Source: [Empedobacter] haloabium
Lineage (GTDB): Bacteria; Pseudomonadota; Gammaproteobacteria; Burkholderiales; Burkholderiaceae_D
DNA length: 64,000 nt
Direction of reading: 5' to 3'
Assembly: GCA_008011715.2 (NCBI GenBank)
Contig: CP136508.1
Span: forward strand, 3,658,001 to 3,722,000
The notes below the pieces were generated by a model, which saw nothing but the letters and a program-made list of their open reading frames with translations, was not told the origin of the DNA and made no database searches. A program made the position numbers and the translations under genes. Shown in pieces: positions 1-8,462 of this stretch; position 1 is the stretch's first letter; each line of letters starts with the position of its first letter.

Positions 1-809
1 AGAGTCGCATATTTGCACTTGCCCCTACCACAGATGTGAAAGCACTAATGGTAGGCAACGATGGCAAGTATGACATCGCAATCGATCCGCTATGGAACGG
101 TGAGTACGAGCAGGAAGCCGAGCCCTTCGGCAAGGATGAGATCGCATTCTATCAGTGCGATCATCTGGGTACACCCCAAGAATTGACGGATCATCAGGGT
201 AAGGTCGCGTGGTCCGCGCAGTCTAGGGCGTGGGGGCGAGCGAAGGTAGCGATCAGCGAGGCTGCATACAAGGCAGGAATTCGGAATCCGATCCGGTTCC
301 AGGGCCAGTATATGGATGATGAGACGGGGCTGCATTACAACCGGTATCGGTATTACGACCCACATATCGGCAGATTCGTCTCCAGTGACCCTATCGGACT
401 CCAGGGTGGCCTGAATATACATCTGTATGCTCCCAGCCCAACCGGTTGGATTGATCCGCTAGGACTGTTGCCCAGCGGTGGAACACCAGCGCTAATTGGT
501 GGTGATTACCATCCCGACACGGTGGCAGCGAATTCAGCCCGAAATCAACAGTTTTATGGAAAGAAGTGTCCGACAGGCCATGCCGCAAAGGCTGTCAGCC
601 TTGGGTACAGAAGAACCAATGAGTTGTCGCATGGACAACCGGTATATACCAATCCAAAGGCGCGAAGCGCTTTAAAGTATATCTCGCCTGATGCAGATGG
701 GCACAACATTTCGAACGGGTGGAAAGGGGCGGATACTATTCCAAACCTGGGCAGCCGGCGCACGCGCTCGGGAACCTACGATGAAGATCTGAATAGAATT
801 GGAGATTGA
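1..809 (+). CDS. RHS-repeat protein, C-terminal part with polymorphic toxin tip (partial, 5' end outside window)
   Basis: The reading frame is open to the left edge, so only the end of a large RHS/YD-repeat protein is present. Numbering from the GTG at 36, residues 38-144 are the conserved RHS core: the HLGTPQELTD segment, NPIRFQGQYMDDETGLHYNR, YRYYDP, GRF, and DPIGL followed by the closing PLGL (140-144), which in this family marks self-cleavage before the variable toxin. Residues 145-257 are the variable tip. It ends in SPDADGHN, GWKGAD, TRSGTYDEDLNRIGD, which resembles from memory the Ntox21-type toxin ending; that family call is tentative. RHS proteins deliver such tips into competitor cells, often via type VI secretion. 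Base composition is much more A/T-rich than downstream genes, and the stop lies one base before the immunity-gene ATG. Confidence 0.85.
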   Translation, partial: SRIFALAPTTDVKALMVGNDGKYDIAIDPLWNGEYEQEAEPFGKDEIAFYQCDHLGTPQELTDHQGKVAWSAQSRAWGRAKVAISEAAYKAGIRNPIRFQGQYMDDETGLHYNRYRYYDPHIGRFVSSDPIGLQGGLNIHLYAPSPTGWIDPLGLLPSGGTPALIGGDYHPDTVAANSARNQQFYGKKCPTGHAAKAVSLGYRRTNELSHGQPVYTNPKARSALKYISPDADGHNISNGWKGADTIPNLGSRRTRSGTYDEDLNRIGD

Positions 810-810
810 A

Positions 811-1275
811 ATGGATTATTCTTATAGAATCACGAAATATAGGTATTTAACTTTCGGGGGAACGTTACGCTCGCCAGCTACTGAGTGGACGAGTTTTTCT
901 GAAATCGACCAGGAGGACGATGATCGCACGAGAGAATATCTAGCTATTGAAGGCGAATATATATCGCTAGCCATATATCTGTGTAACTCATTTGGCGCCA
1001 GCAGCTTGAAAGTTCAGGGGCTCGAGAACAGCAAACCAATTGAGAATGACATTTGCGAAGGGCAATCATTTACAATCGCACAAGTTCCAAAATTAATTGC
1101 TTCTATATTGCGAGAGGAGTTCTGGTGCCGTTTGATTGGCGATGGCATTGAGTTCCATTTCGGGTATGACTATTATATGTACTTCGTTTCAGACCGGGAT
1201 GCATCGGAATTCATATTGAATTCTAAGACGAAATTATTTACTCAAGAGTTTCTTTCGCCTTACATGATTGACTAA
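811..1275 (+). CDS. Probable immunity protein for the RHS toxin tip
   Basis: A 154-residue acidic protein begins at ATG 811, one base after the RHS stop, with GGAGA at 801-805 placed for this start; a TTG at 799 in the same frame is less likely. Position directly after an RHS toxin tip is where the cognate immunity gene lies, and the ending with WCRLIGDGIEFHFGYDYYMY resembles the FGYDYYMY tail of several small immunity families, though I cannot name one. It has no signal peptide or membrane segment, as expected of a cytoplasmic neutraliser. It is the most A/T-rich gene in the window, a sign of transfer with the toxin. The function is inferred mainly from context. Confidence 0.7.
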   Translation: MDYSYRITKYRYLTFGGTLRSPATEWTSFSEIDQEDDDRTREYLAIEGEYISLAIYLCNSFGASSLKVQGLENSKPIENDICEGQSFTIAQVPKLIASILREEFWCRLIGDGIEFHFGYDYYMYFVSDRDASEFILNSKTKLFTQEFLSPYMID

Positions 1276-1500
1276 AGCCGGCCCATCGGAGCGTTCGCAA
1301 TATTGCTACTCATCCATGATAGTCGCAAGGCACTAACCATGACAATGTCGATGCATCAATGTGGGTATATTGGCACATTCCCCCGACGAGGTAGGCTTCG
1401 TACTCGACATTAATCGCGCCGATGTGAATGCCGCGTGCATCCACGACTGGCTGGCGCAGACGCTGATGAGCCGGATGAGTAACACGAGCGGGTGGCGGCG
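1276..1500 (+). other. Junction between RHS island and native sequence, with gene debris
   Basis: Composition shifts here from A/T-rich to GC-rich. One frame (from about 1361) reads VGFVLDINRADVNAACIHDWL, reminiscent of the start of GNAT acetyltransferases, but it runs on into frame-shadow sequence of the next gene. A second frame gives a short tail ending at TAA 1480-1482, 18 bases before the next ATG. Both look like ends of genes broken at the island boundary. No intact gene, terminator or tRNA attachment site is visible. Confidence 0.35.
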
Positions 1501-2052
1501 ATGTCTACCGCCGTCGACGTCTCAGAGCAGGCCGGCGCCGTGCTGCAGGGCGGGCGCGTGGCGCCGGAGGTGGTCGCGGAAACGGAAGCGTGGAAGTTCG
1601 CCGTGTATGCCTGGGGTGCGGAAAAACTGGTGCTGCGCGTCGTCACGCTGGCGCCGGACGAGGACGAAGCCCCTGGCCGGCAGGGTCGCCGGCTGGCGGC
1701 ATTGCGCGTGGCCTTGCGCCTGGAAGTGGTCCTGCCCGGCCTGGGCAAGGTGGTGGTGCAAATGGAGCCGGCGCCGGGCGGCGTGCTGCTGGACATCGGC
1801 GCGGCGCAACAGGCAGCGATGCAGCACATGCGTACCCTGCTGCCGCAGATCGCCGTGCTGGCCAACCGCTGCGGCATCACGATCGGGCGCGCGCGCATGA
1901 TGCGCGAGCTGCCTGCCGCCGCCGGTAACCAGCCGACCGGGCGGCAGGTGGCGCAACTGACGCCCGCGCTGTTCCGCACGATGGCCGAGGTGGCGGTGTT
2001 GTTGTCGCAGCCGTTGCCGGCGGATGAGTTGTTTTTCGAGCCGCGCAGCTGA
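1501..2052 (+). CDS. Hypothetical protein with FliK/HrpP C-terminal-like segment
   Basis: This frame encodes 183 residues from ATG 1501 (GTG 1492 is an alternative; neither has a strong ribosome site). Composition is GC-rich like the chromosome. The middle, residues about 75-130, reads LPGLGKVVVQMEPAPGG, VLLDIGAA, then a helix-like stretch MQHMRTLLPQIAVLANRCGI. That strand-strand-helix pattern is how the C-terminal domains of hook/needle-length proteins (FliK, HrpP) look, but the similarity is weak and from memory. It is separated from the flagellar cluster by four unrelated genes and its upstream neighbour appears lost to the RHS insertion. The protein is soluble with no signal peptide. Treat the product as unknown. 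Confidence 0.6.
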   Translation: MSTAVDVSEQAGAVLQGGRVAPEVVAETEAWKFAVYAWGAEKLVLRVVTLAPDEDEAPGRQGRRLAALRVALRLEVVLPGLGKVVVQMEPAPGGVLLDIGAAQQAAMQHMRTLLPQIAVLANRCGITIGRARMMRELPAAAGNQPTGRQVAQLTPALFRTMAEVAVLLSQPLPADELFFEPRS

Positions 2053-2189
2053 GCTCTCTCAAATTCCGTCGGGCCTGTTCCTGGATGGGGCCGATGGCGA
2101 TCCTGCAAGCGCTCGGCGACGCAAAAAACCCCGGTGACAGGTACCTCGCAAGCCGGCAGCGAATCGGCGCGATAGCGGCCCTCAGCAAG

Positions 2190-3236
2190 CTATTTCGGGC
2201 TGCCCTTTGCCCGCTCCCTGCTAGCGCGTTCCGCCAGCTGCGCGCTGGCCAGGCCAGCCTCGAATGCACTTGGCTTCGCGGTCTTGCCGGCTCTGCTCTT
2301 TTGCGCGGCGGCGTCTTCGATCGTTTCGGCGATACGGAACCCTTCGCCGAGGCTGCTGCGATTGTCCAAGCCCGCGTGGCCGCGATGGGTCGGGCTGGCA
2401 CCGACCGCGCCATTGTTGTAGCTGCCGCCGCGATGGATCGCCATCGCCCCACCGTGGAACGTCGCGCACCCGCTTGTCCACGCGCTGCCGTCGGTGGGCG
2501 CGCCTTCATAGGACAGGTGCTGGCAATCTTCGACATACTCGCCGACGTTGCCGAGCATGTCATGCAAGCCGAACGCATTGGGTGCATACATGCCCACGAC
2601 CGTGGTGAACTCCGCCCCGTCATGGCATTTGACTTCGTCCCTGGATTTACCCGTCAGTCGCGCGATGGCGGCCTTGCCGCCGCGGTCGAACACATTGGCA
2701 TGCTTGCACAGGGCCGCGGGATCATCGCCAAACGGATAGCGGGCATTGCCGCCTGCGCGCGAGGCGTATTCCCATTCCGCCTCGCTGGGCAGGCGGTAAT
2801 GTTTTCCGGTTTGCTGGGACAACCATTCCAGATATGCATGGGCATCGTTCCAGCTGACGCACGTGACCGGGTGATAATCCGTGGGTGCATTAACGGGTGA
2901 ATCCCATGCGACCTGTCCGACTTCAATGCCCCATTCATTGGCGGCAAGTTTCCAGCAGTCGCCTTTGGCCTGATAGCCCGTCGCCTCGACGAATTGGCGG
3001 AATTGCTTCACCGTGGTCTCGTACTTGGACAAGCGGAAGGACTTTATCTTGACCGCATGTACCGGTTCGGAGGTCGGGTAATTCTCGTCCTTGGGATTGT
3101 CAAAACTGCCCATCAAGAATTCGCCGCCTTTAATCATTACCATCGGTGGGATGATCACGGCATCGCCAGCCGCCGCCAGAGGGCCGCTGACGGCAGCCAG
3201 GGCGGCCAGCGCTAAAACAAGGAGGATGTTTTTCAT
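2190..3236 (-). CDS. Secreted formylglycine-generating-enzyme-fold (SUMF1) protein
   Basis: A 348-residue protein; ATG at 3236 is chosen because it opens a clear signal peptide (MKNILLVLALAALAAVSGPL, then AAAGDA). The mature part is an FGE-sulfatase domain: MVMIKGGEFLMGS near the start, PVHAVKIKSFRLSKYETT, CVSWNDAHAYLEWLS, RLPSEAEWEYASRAG, GLHDMLGNVGEYVEDC, a GGSYNN loop and FRIAE. These are standard landmarks of the SUMF1/formylglycine fold. The paired catalytic cysteines of true formylglycine enzymes are not evident, so this more likely belongs to the large non-maturase branch of the fold. The last 50 residues are an Ala/Lys/Arg-rich tail. It follows the AraC-type gene in the same orientation with an 83-base gap, so the two may be co-transcribed. 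Confidence 0.85.
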   Translation of the reverse strand: MKNILLVLALAALAAVSGPLAAAGDAVIIPPMVMIKGGEFLMGSFDNPKDENYPTSEPVHAVKIKSFRLSKYETTVKQFRQFVEATGYQAKGDCWKLAANEWGIEVGQVAWDSPVNAPTDYHPVTCVSWNDAHAYLEWLSQQTGKHYRLPSEAEWEYASRAGGNARYPFGDDPAALCKHANVFDRGGKAAIARLTGKSRDEVKCHDGAEFTTVVGMYAPNAFGLHDMLGNVGEYVEDCQHLSYEGAPTDGSAWTSGCATFHGGAMAIHRGGSYNNGAVGASPTHRGHAGLDNRSSLGEGFRIAETIEDAAAQKSRAGKTAKPSAFEAGLASAQLAERASRERAKGSPK

Positions 3237-3319
3237 GAAGTATGTCGTAGGGATGAAAAACAGGGCACGGCCGGGATGATCGGCCGCCGCGCGGGACAAG
3301 ACGGCCTGTTGCCAGACAG

Positions 3320-4549
3320 CTAGGGGGAAGTTTGCCCCGACGCGCTTGCCGCAACGTCCTGGCCGATCGGCGCGGACGTCCATCCATGCAGGCGGCGCCA
3401 GCAGGACGGTGCCAAGCCACTGATTTTCTTGAAGGAAGCGTTGAACGTGGATTTGCTGTTGAAGCCAGCCGCGAACGCCAGGTCGAGCAGCGTGCGTGCC
3501 TCATTGCCGGGGTCGCGCATCATGTTGTGGATTTCCGCAACCCGCAAACCGTTGATGTATCCGAAAAAATTCATTCCCAGCACATCATTGAGATATTGCG
3601 ACAGCAGTTGTGGCGACGTGCCGATGCGTCCGGCCAGATCGGACAATTTGATATCGGGATCGCGATAACCGCACTCGTGCACGGCCCAATGCGCCAGACG
3701 CTGGCCAATCAAGTGGCTTGCCGCGTCCGTCATGCCGGATCGGGAATATTTATGCCCGCCGACGTCAACAGGGTCGCCGAAAGGCGACTCCTCAGCAGAC
3801 GCTACCGACTGAGTCACCGATATGATCGCGGCCCTGTCTTCTCCGGCAGGAACAGCCGGACTGGATTCCTCCACCGTGCCTATGCCAATTGGGGACATGA
3901 ATACCGCCGTCTGGCGCAAGCCGAACCACCCAACCAGATACAACGTGATCAAACGGCCGAGAATCAGCAGCAGGCTCCAGAAACCACCGAGCAGATTCGA
4001 CGGAATCCAGATGATCAATAACGCGATAAATATAATGCTGAGCCAGGACAGCCAGATCAGGTCACGCTGCCCGATCGAGGAATAGTGCTCACGCAAGCGT
4101 TGCCGATACTGGCTAAGCCGGTACAACGCGGCCAGGGCGTAGCCGGCCGCCAGCACCTGAAAGGCCAGCAGCGCCATGCTGAACACCGATCCTCGCAGCA
4201 GCAAACCCAACAAGTCCGGTCCCGAGAGTTGGGAGCGCCCATATAGCAGGGCGACAACCAGCAGCGCGAGCGGCACGAAGTGCCAGCGCTGCCGGAGTGA
4301 ATTACCCAGGCCGGTCACGCTGCGCACGTAGCAATAGAAAAATGGTCCGACGCTGGCCAGCGGCCAGTCGAACAAGCCAAATAGCGCGGGAAACCGGCTG
4401 TACATGGGGAACGCCAGCGACAGCAGGGAAACTGACAGGATAAACAGGCCCAACCATAGATTGGCCGGCCGACTGCCGGTCATCGCGATCAGCGGGATTG
4501 CCAGGAAAAAGCCAAGCAAGCCGGTCGAAATTTCGATGGCGGCTAACAT
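3320..4549 (-). CDS. Membrane-anchored AraC-family transcriptional regulator
   Basis: The 409-residue protein has two parts. Residues 1 to about 220 hold six to seven hydrophobic segments (starting LLGFFLAIPLIAMTG and ending LITLYLVGWFGL). After a linker, residues about 285-390 are an AraC/XylS double helix-turn-helix: KLSDLAGRIGTSPQLLSQYLN as the first HTH and DLAFAAGFNSKSTFNASFKK as the second, followed by the usual G.APS. This architecture is that of AraC regulators with a 7TM-like sensor domain, which bind DNA while tethered to the inner membrane. The signal sensed cannot be told from sequence. It lies upstream of the secreted SUMF1-fold gene, its most likely co-transcribed partner. Confidence 0.9.
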   Translation of the reverse strand: MLAAIEISTGLLGFFLAIPLIAMTGSRPANLWLGLFILSVSLLSLAFPMYSRFPALFGLFDWPLASVGPFFYCYVRSVTGLGNSLRQRWHFVPLALLVVALLYGRSQLSGPDLLGLLLRGSVFSMALLAFQVLAAGYALAALYRLSQYRQRLREHYSSIGQRDLIWLSWLSIIFIALLIIWIPSNLLGGFWSLLLILGRLITLYLVGWFGLRQTAVFMSPIGIGTVEESSPAVPAGEDRAAIISVTQSVASAEESPFGDPVDVGGHKYSRSGMTDAASHLIGQRLAHWAVHECGYRDPDIKLSDLAGRIGTSPQLLSQYLNDVLGMNFFGYINGLRVAEIHNMMRDPGNEARTLLDLAFAAGFNSKSTFNASFKKISGLAPSCWRRLHGWTSAPIGQDVAASASGQTSP

Positions 4550-4701
4550 GAAACCGCCTCGTCAACGGCGATGGATAAGGTCATTCTGCTACCGTATTGC
4601 TGTCAAGGCAGCAAGGATAGCGCAAATGCAAGCAATGCAATAAGAAATGCGTCGGCCAGCGTCGTCGAACACGCCATACCGGCGGCCCAGCCGCGCGAGA
4701 C

Positions 4702-5142
4702 TCATCCATGCCCAGGTGGGCGCCACGTGTTGACAAAGGGTATCAGCGATTCATAAAGGTAGCGCATATTCTTTGAAGTGCCGAGATGTATTTCCTGACC
4801 GCTCATCCGTACCACAATGCCCATGGCGCCCTCTTCCAGCCCCCAGTCGCCGCCAAAAGCAACATCCTCGATGAAGCATGATCGATAGGTTTTGTAGGGA
4901 ACAAAAAACCATTTACGCACGACTTCGACGTGATCGGGAAAGACCTGAATCGATGAACGAAGACCACCGATCAGAAGGAGACAAATCAGCGCAAGCGCTG
5001 CAAGCAGCTTCCAGCCAGCCCACTGCCCAGCAAGTATGCTAACAATTCCTCCGCCAGCAAACGGAATCAACCATACCGTGAACTGTGCCAGGGAATCGGC
5101 ACTCTCGAAGGCGAACAATGGGGTGTCGGACGCACAATCCAT
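4702..5142 (-). CDS. Small membrane protein of unknown function
   Basis: From ATG 5142 the product is 146 residues with two adjacent hydrophobic segments (FTVWLIPFAGGGIVSILAG and LLAALALICLLLIGG) followed by a soluble beta-rich domain (SSIQVFPDHVEVVRKWFFVPYKTY...), a layout like bacterial PH-type membrane proteins. A GTG at 5241 touches the flhA stop and would add 33 residues, so translational coupling to flhA is possible, but the added stretch looks less protein-like. It is the last same-strand gene after flhA, though no flagellar role is implied by its sequence. I do not recognise a named family. Confidence 0.65.
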   Translation of the reverse strand: MDCASDTPLFAFESADSLAQFTVWLIPFAGGGIVSILAGQWAGWKLLAALALICLLLIGGLRSSIQVFPDHVEVVRKWFFVPYKTYRSCFIEDVAFGGDWGLEEGAMGIVVRMSGQEIHLGTSKNMRYLYESLIPFVNTWRPPGHG

Positions 5143-5241
5143 CTCGGGTTCTGAGTTTTCAATTCGTGCTGAGAGATATTGCAGCGATCCCGGGCGTAAA
5201 GTCGGAACGGCGCCCGCAAACCGGCGCGCGGCCCCATTCAC

Positions 5242-7332
5242 CTACCCCACCGTCCCAATAATCGAAACCTCCCGATTCTCCGGCACCTCGTTATACGACA
5301 ACACATGCAAGCCCGGCGCAAATAACCGCGCATAGCGCGCCAACAGCGGCCGGATCTGCGGCAGCACCAGGAGGATCGGCGGCGTCGCGGCCTGCTTCAT
5401 CTGCTCGCGCGCCACCGGCATGTTGACCTGCAGCTGCGCCAGCAGGTGCGGGTCGATCGGGTAATTGTCCAGCACCACCTTGCCGCTCTGGCGCGCCTGA
5501 TTGAGTGAACCGAGCAGCATATTCTCCAGCTCGCCGCCCAGGTTAAACGCCAGCATTTCCTTCCGCTGCCCGAACAGGCTGCCCACGATCTGGCGCCGCA
5601 GCGCGCAGCGCACTTCCGCCGCCAGCAGGATCGGGTCCTTGGTCGTTTCGGCACTGTCCAGCAAGGTGGTGGCGATCGGCACGATGTCCTTCAAAGAGAC
5701 GTTCTCGGCCAGCAGCACCCGGAACACGCGCAAGAGCTGCGTGTGCGTCATCGCCTTGTCCAGCGCGGCGCCCAGCTTCGGGGCCAGCGCCGTCAAGCGC
5801 TCCATCAGCGCCGCCACGTCGTCGTGGCGGAACAGCTCCGGCAGGTATTCGCGGATCAATTTGGAGACGTGCGTGGCGATCGCGCTGGGCGCCTCCACCA
5901 CCTGGTAGCCCATGCCCAGCGCCTGCGCCTTGTCGGCCGGGTCGATCCAGACCACCGGCATGCCGTAGGCAGGCTCCACGCCGGGGATGCCGTCCACCTG
6001 CCCGTACATATTCGGCGACGGGATCGCCATCAGACGGTCGGGGAATACCTCGGCCTGCGCCACCGTGGCGCCACCCAGCACGACAGAGTATTGCGACGGC
6101 TTCAGGCCCAGGTCGTCGCGCACGCCGATCGGCGGCAGCACCATGCCCATCCCTTCGGACAGGCTCTGGCGCACGCCGCGAATGCGCTTGGTCAGCACCT
6201 CGCCTTGCGCCTTGTCGATCAGGCCGACCAGCTTGTAACCCAGCAGCACCTGCAGCGGGTGCACGATGGGCAGGCTTTGCCACTCCAGCTCCGGCGTCTT
6301 CTCTTCCGACAGCGCGGCCTGGATCGCCTCGATCTGTTTCGTGTCCGGCGGCGTGACCGCGCGCTGGGTCATGCGGTAGCCGGCATAGGCCAGCGCGCCG
6401 CCAAACGACAGGAACGGCAGCCACGGCATGCCCGGCACGATGCCCAGCACGACCATCAGGCCGGCGGCCGAGTACAGGATGTTCGGGCTGGCCAGCAGCT
6501 GCTTGCCCACCTCGCTTTCGAAGTCGCCCGCATCGGAAATACGGGTGACGATGATGGCGGCAGCGGCCGACAGCAGCAGCGCCGGGATCTGCGCGACCAG
6601 GCCGTCGCCGATGGTCAGCAGCGCGTACTGGCGGAACGCATCACCGAAGCTCATGTCCTGCATCAGCGAACCGATGGCGACACCGCCCACCAGGTTGATG
6701 ATCAGGATCAGGATCGAGGCGATGGCGTCGCCGCGCACGAACTTCGAGGCACCATCCATGGCGCCGTAGAAGTCCGCTTCCATCGCCACTTCACGCCGGC
6801 GCTGCTGCGCCTTTTCCTGGTTGATCAGGCCTGCGTTCAAGTCGGCATCGATGGCCATCTGCTTGCCGGGCAAGGCGTCCAGCGTGAACCGGGCCGACAC
6901 TTCCGAGATCCGTTCCGCGCCCTTCGTGACCACGGCGAAGTTGATGATCATCAGGATGACGAACACCACCAGGCCGACGACGAAATTACCGCCGATGACG
7001 ACGTTACCGAACGCCTCCACCACCCGACCCGCCGCATGCGTGCCCTCGTGGCCATGCAGCAGCACCACCCGGGTCGAGGCCACGTTCAAGGTCAGCCGCA
7101 GCATCGTGGTGGCCAGGATCACCGTGGGGAACACGGAGAAGTCCAGCGGCCGCTTGGCCTGCACCGAGACCAGGATGACGATCAGGGCCAGCACGATGTT
7201 GAACGTGAACAGCACGTCCAGCAGGATCGGTGGCAGCGGCAGGATGATCATGCCCAGGATGGACATGACGAACAGCGGCGTGGCGAACTTATGGCGGCGT
7301 AATTCGGCGACGATGCGGTTCAACAAATTCAT
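5242..7332 (-). CDS. flhA: Flagellar export gate protein FlhA
   Basis: The 696-residue protein has the full FlhA plan: eight N-terminal membrane helices in residues 1-330, the FHIPEP signature around residue 140-170 (ISEVSARFTLDALPGKQM, then AIDADLNAGLI), and a cytoplasmic C-terminal docking domain with GIRGVRQSLSEGMGMVLPPIGVRDD near 400. FlhA forms the nonameric export ring that couples proton flow to secretion and docks substrate-chaperone complexes. Length is normal for the family. Its ATG overlaps the flhB stop (ATGA), and it closes the fliMNPQR-flhBA operon, an order typical of lateral-type flagella. Confidence 0.97.
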   Translation of the reverse strand: MNLLNRIVAELRRHKFATPLFVMSILGMIILPLPPILLDVLFTFNIVLALIVILVSVQAKRPLDFSVFPTVILATTMLRLTLNVASTRVVLLHGHEGTHAAGRVVEAFGNVVIGGNFVVGLVVFVILMIINFAVVTKGAERISEVSARFTLDALPGKQMAIDADLNAGLINQEKAQQRRREVAMEADFYGAMDGASKFVRGDAIASILILIINLVGGVAIGSLMQDMSFGDAFRQYALLTIGDGLVAQIPALLLSAAAAIIVTRISDAGDFESEVGKQLLASPNILYSAAGLMVVLGIVPGMPWLPFLSFGGALAYAGYRMTQRAVTPPDTKQIEAIQAALSEEKTPELEWQSLPIVHPLQVLLGYKLVGLIDKAQGEVLTKRIRGVRQSLSEGMGMVLPPIGVRDDLGLKPSQYSVVLGGATVAQAEVFPDRLMAIPSPNMYGQVDGIPGVEPAYGMPVVWIDPADKAQALGMGYQVVEAPSAIATHVSKLIREYLPELFRHDDVAALMERLTALAPKLGAALDKAMTHTQLLRVFRVLLAENVSLKDIVPIATTLLDSAETTKDPILLAAEVRCALRRQIVGSLFGQRKEMLAFNLGGELENMLLGSLNQARQSGKVVLDNYPIDPHLLAQLQVNMPVAREQMKQAATPPILLVLPQIRPLLARYARLFAPGLHVLSYNEVPENREVSIIGTVG

Positions 7333-8462
7333 GACGGCGAAACCTCACTCATGGATGGTGGTACGACAATCTGGTCGGGGAATGCCGGCATGCCTTGCCG
7401 GCTCCCCGTCTTGAAGGCTTTCAGCTGCAGCACGTAGTGCAGCACCTGCGACACGGCCTGGTACAGCTGCACGGGAATCTGCTGGTTGACCTGGGCCGTG
7501 TTGTAGATCGCGCGCGCCAGCGGCGGCAAGGTCAGCACCTCGATCTGGTGCTCCTGCGCGATCGACTTGATGTACAGCGCCAGCTCGTCGACGCCCTTGG
7601 CCACGACGAACGGCGCCTCGGCGCGCTTCTCGTCGTACTTCAGCGCGACGGCATAGTGCTCGGGGTTGACGACGACCACGTCGGCCGTCGGCACGGTCTT
7701 GCGCGCGCTGCGCTGCGCCATCGCGCGCTGCAGCTGGCGGATGCGGCCCTTGACCTCGGGCCGGCCCTCGCTGCTCTTGTGCTCTTCCTTGACCTCCTGC
7801 TTGCTCATGCGCTGGCCCTTGGCGAAGAAGAACGCCTGCGCCGGCACGTCGAGGATGGCGAACAGGATGAAGATCGACACCAGCGCCATCAGGCCATCCG
7901 CCATCAGGTCGGCGCCCTTGATCATCGCTTCCGTCAGGGGCATCGACTGCAGCCGGGTGTAGTCGTGCAGGGTCGAACGGGCCAGGTGCACCAGCACCGC
8001 GATCAGGATGCCGGCCTTGCCGACCGACAGGGCCAGTTCGCCGCCATGCTTGGCCGAGAACAGGCGGCCCAGATTCGACATCGGGTTCATGCGCGAGAAC
8101 TTCGGCTGCAGGTTCTTCGCGCTCAGCACGAACCCGCCCGGCAGCACGGACGACAGCACGATACAGAACGGCACGATGAACAGCGGCGCCACCATCTGCA
8201 CCAGCAGCAGGCCGGCTTCGTAGAACACGTCGGACAGTGCGTTGCCGATGGTGTCGGTGCCGTCCAGCGCGATGAAGCTCTGGCCGAAGATGGCGCGGAA
8301 CTGGTCCAGGTAGGACGGCAGCAGGTAGATGAACAGCTTCAGGCTGACGAGGATGCCGACGGCCGTGGCCAGGTCCTTCGAACGGACCACCTGCCCTTCC
8401 TCGCGCGCCTTCCTCAGCTTCTGCTGTGACGCCTTCTCGGTCTTGTCGCTGCTGTCAGCCAT
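7329..8462 (-). CDS. flhB: Flagellar export switch protein FlhB
   Basis: The 377-residue protein opens with the FlhB hallmark (DKTEKASQQKLRKAREEGQV), then four membrane helices to about residue 210 and a cytoplasmic domain. The self-cleavage site at residues 266-269 reads NPEH instead of the usual NPTH; Asn and Pro, between which the chain breaks, are retained. The rest of the site (YAVALKYDE, then APFVVAKG) is canonical. FlhB switches export from rod/hook to filament substrates once FliK reports hook length. The C-terminus carries a roughly 30-residue tail rich in Pro and Ser. The gene overlaps fliR by 8 bases and flhA by 4, so translation is coupled. Confidence 0.96.
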   Translation of the reverse strand: MADSSDKTEKASQQKLRKAREEGQVVRSKDLATAVGILVSLKLFIYLLPSYLDQFRAIFGQSFIALDGTDTIGNALSDVFYEAGLLLVQMVAPLFIVPFCIVLSSVLPGGFVLSAKNLQPKFSRMNPMSNLGRLFSAKHGGELALSVGKAGILIAVLVHLARSTLHDYTRLQSMPLTEAMIKGADLMADGLMALVSIFILFAILDVPAQAFFFAKGQRMSKQEVKEEHKSSEGRPEVKGRIRQLQRAMAQRSARKTVPTADVVVVNPEHYAVALKYDEKRAEAPFVVAKGVDELALYIKSIAQEHQIEVLTLPPLARAIYNTAQVNQQIPVQLYQAVSQVLHYVLQLKAFKTGSRQGMPAFPDQIVVPPSMSEVSPS

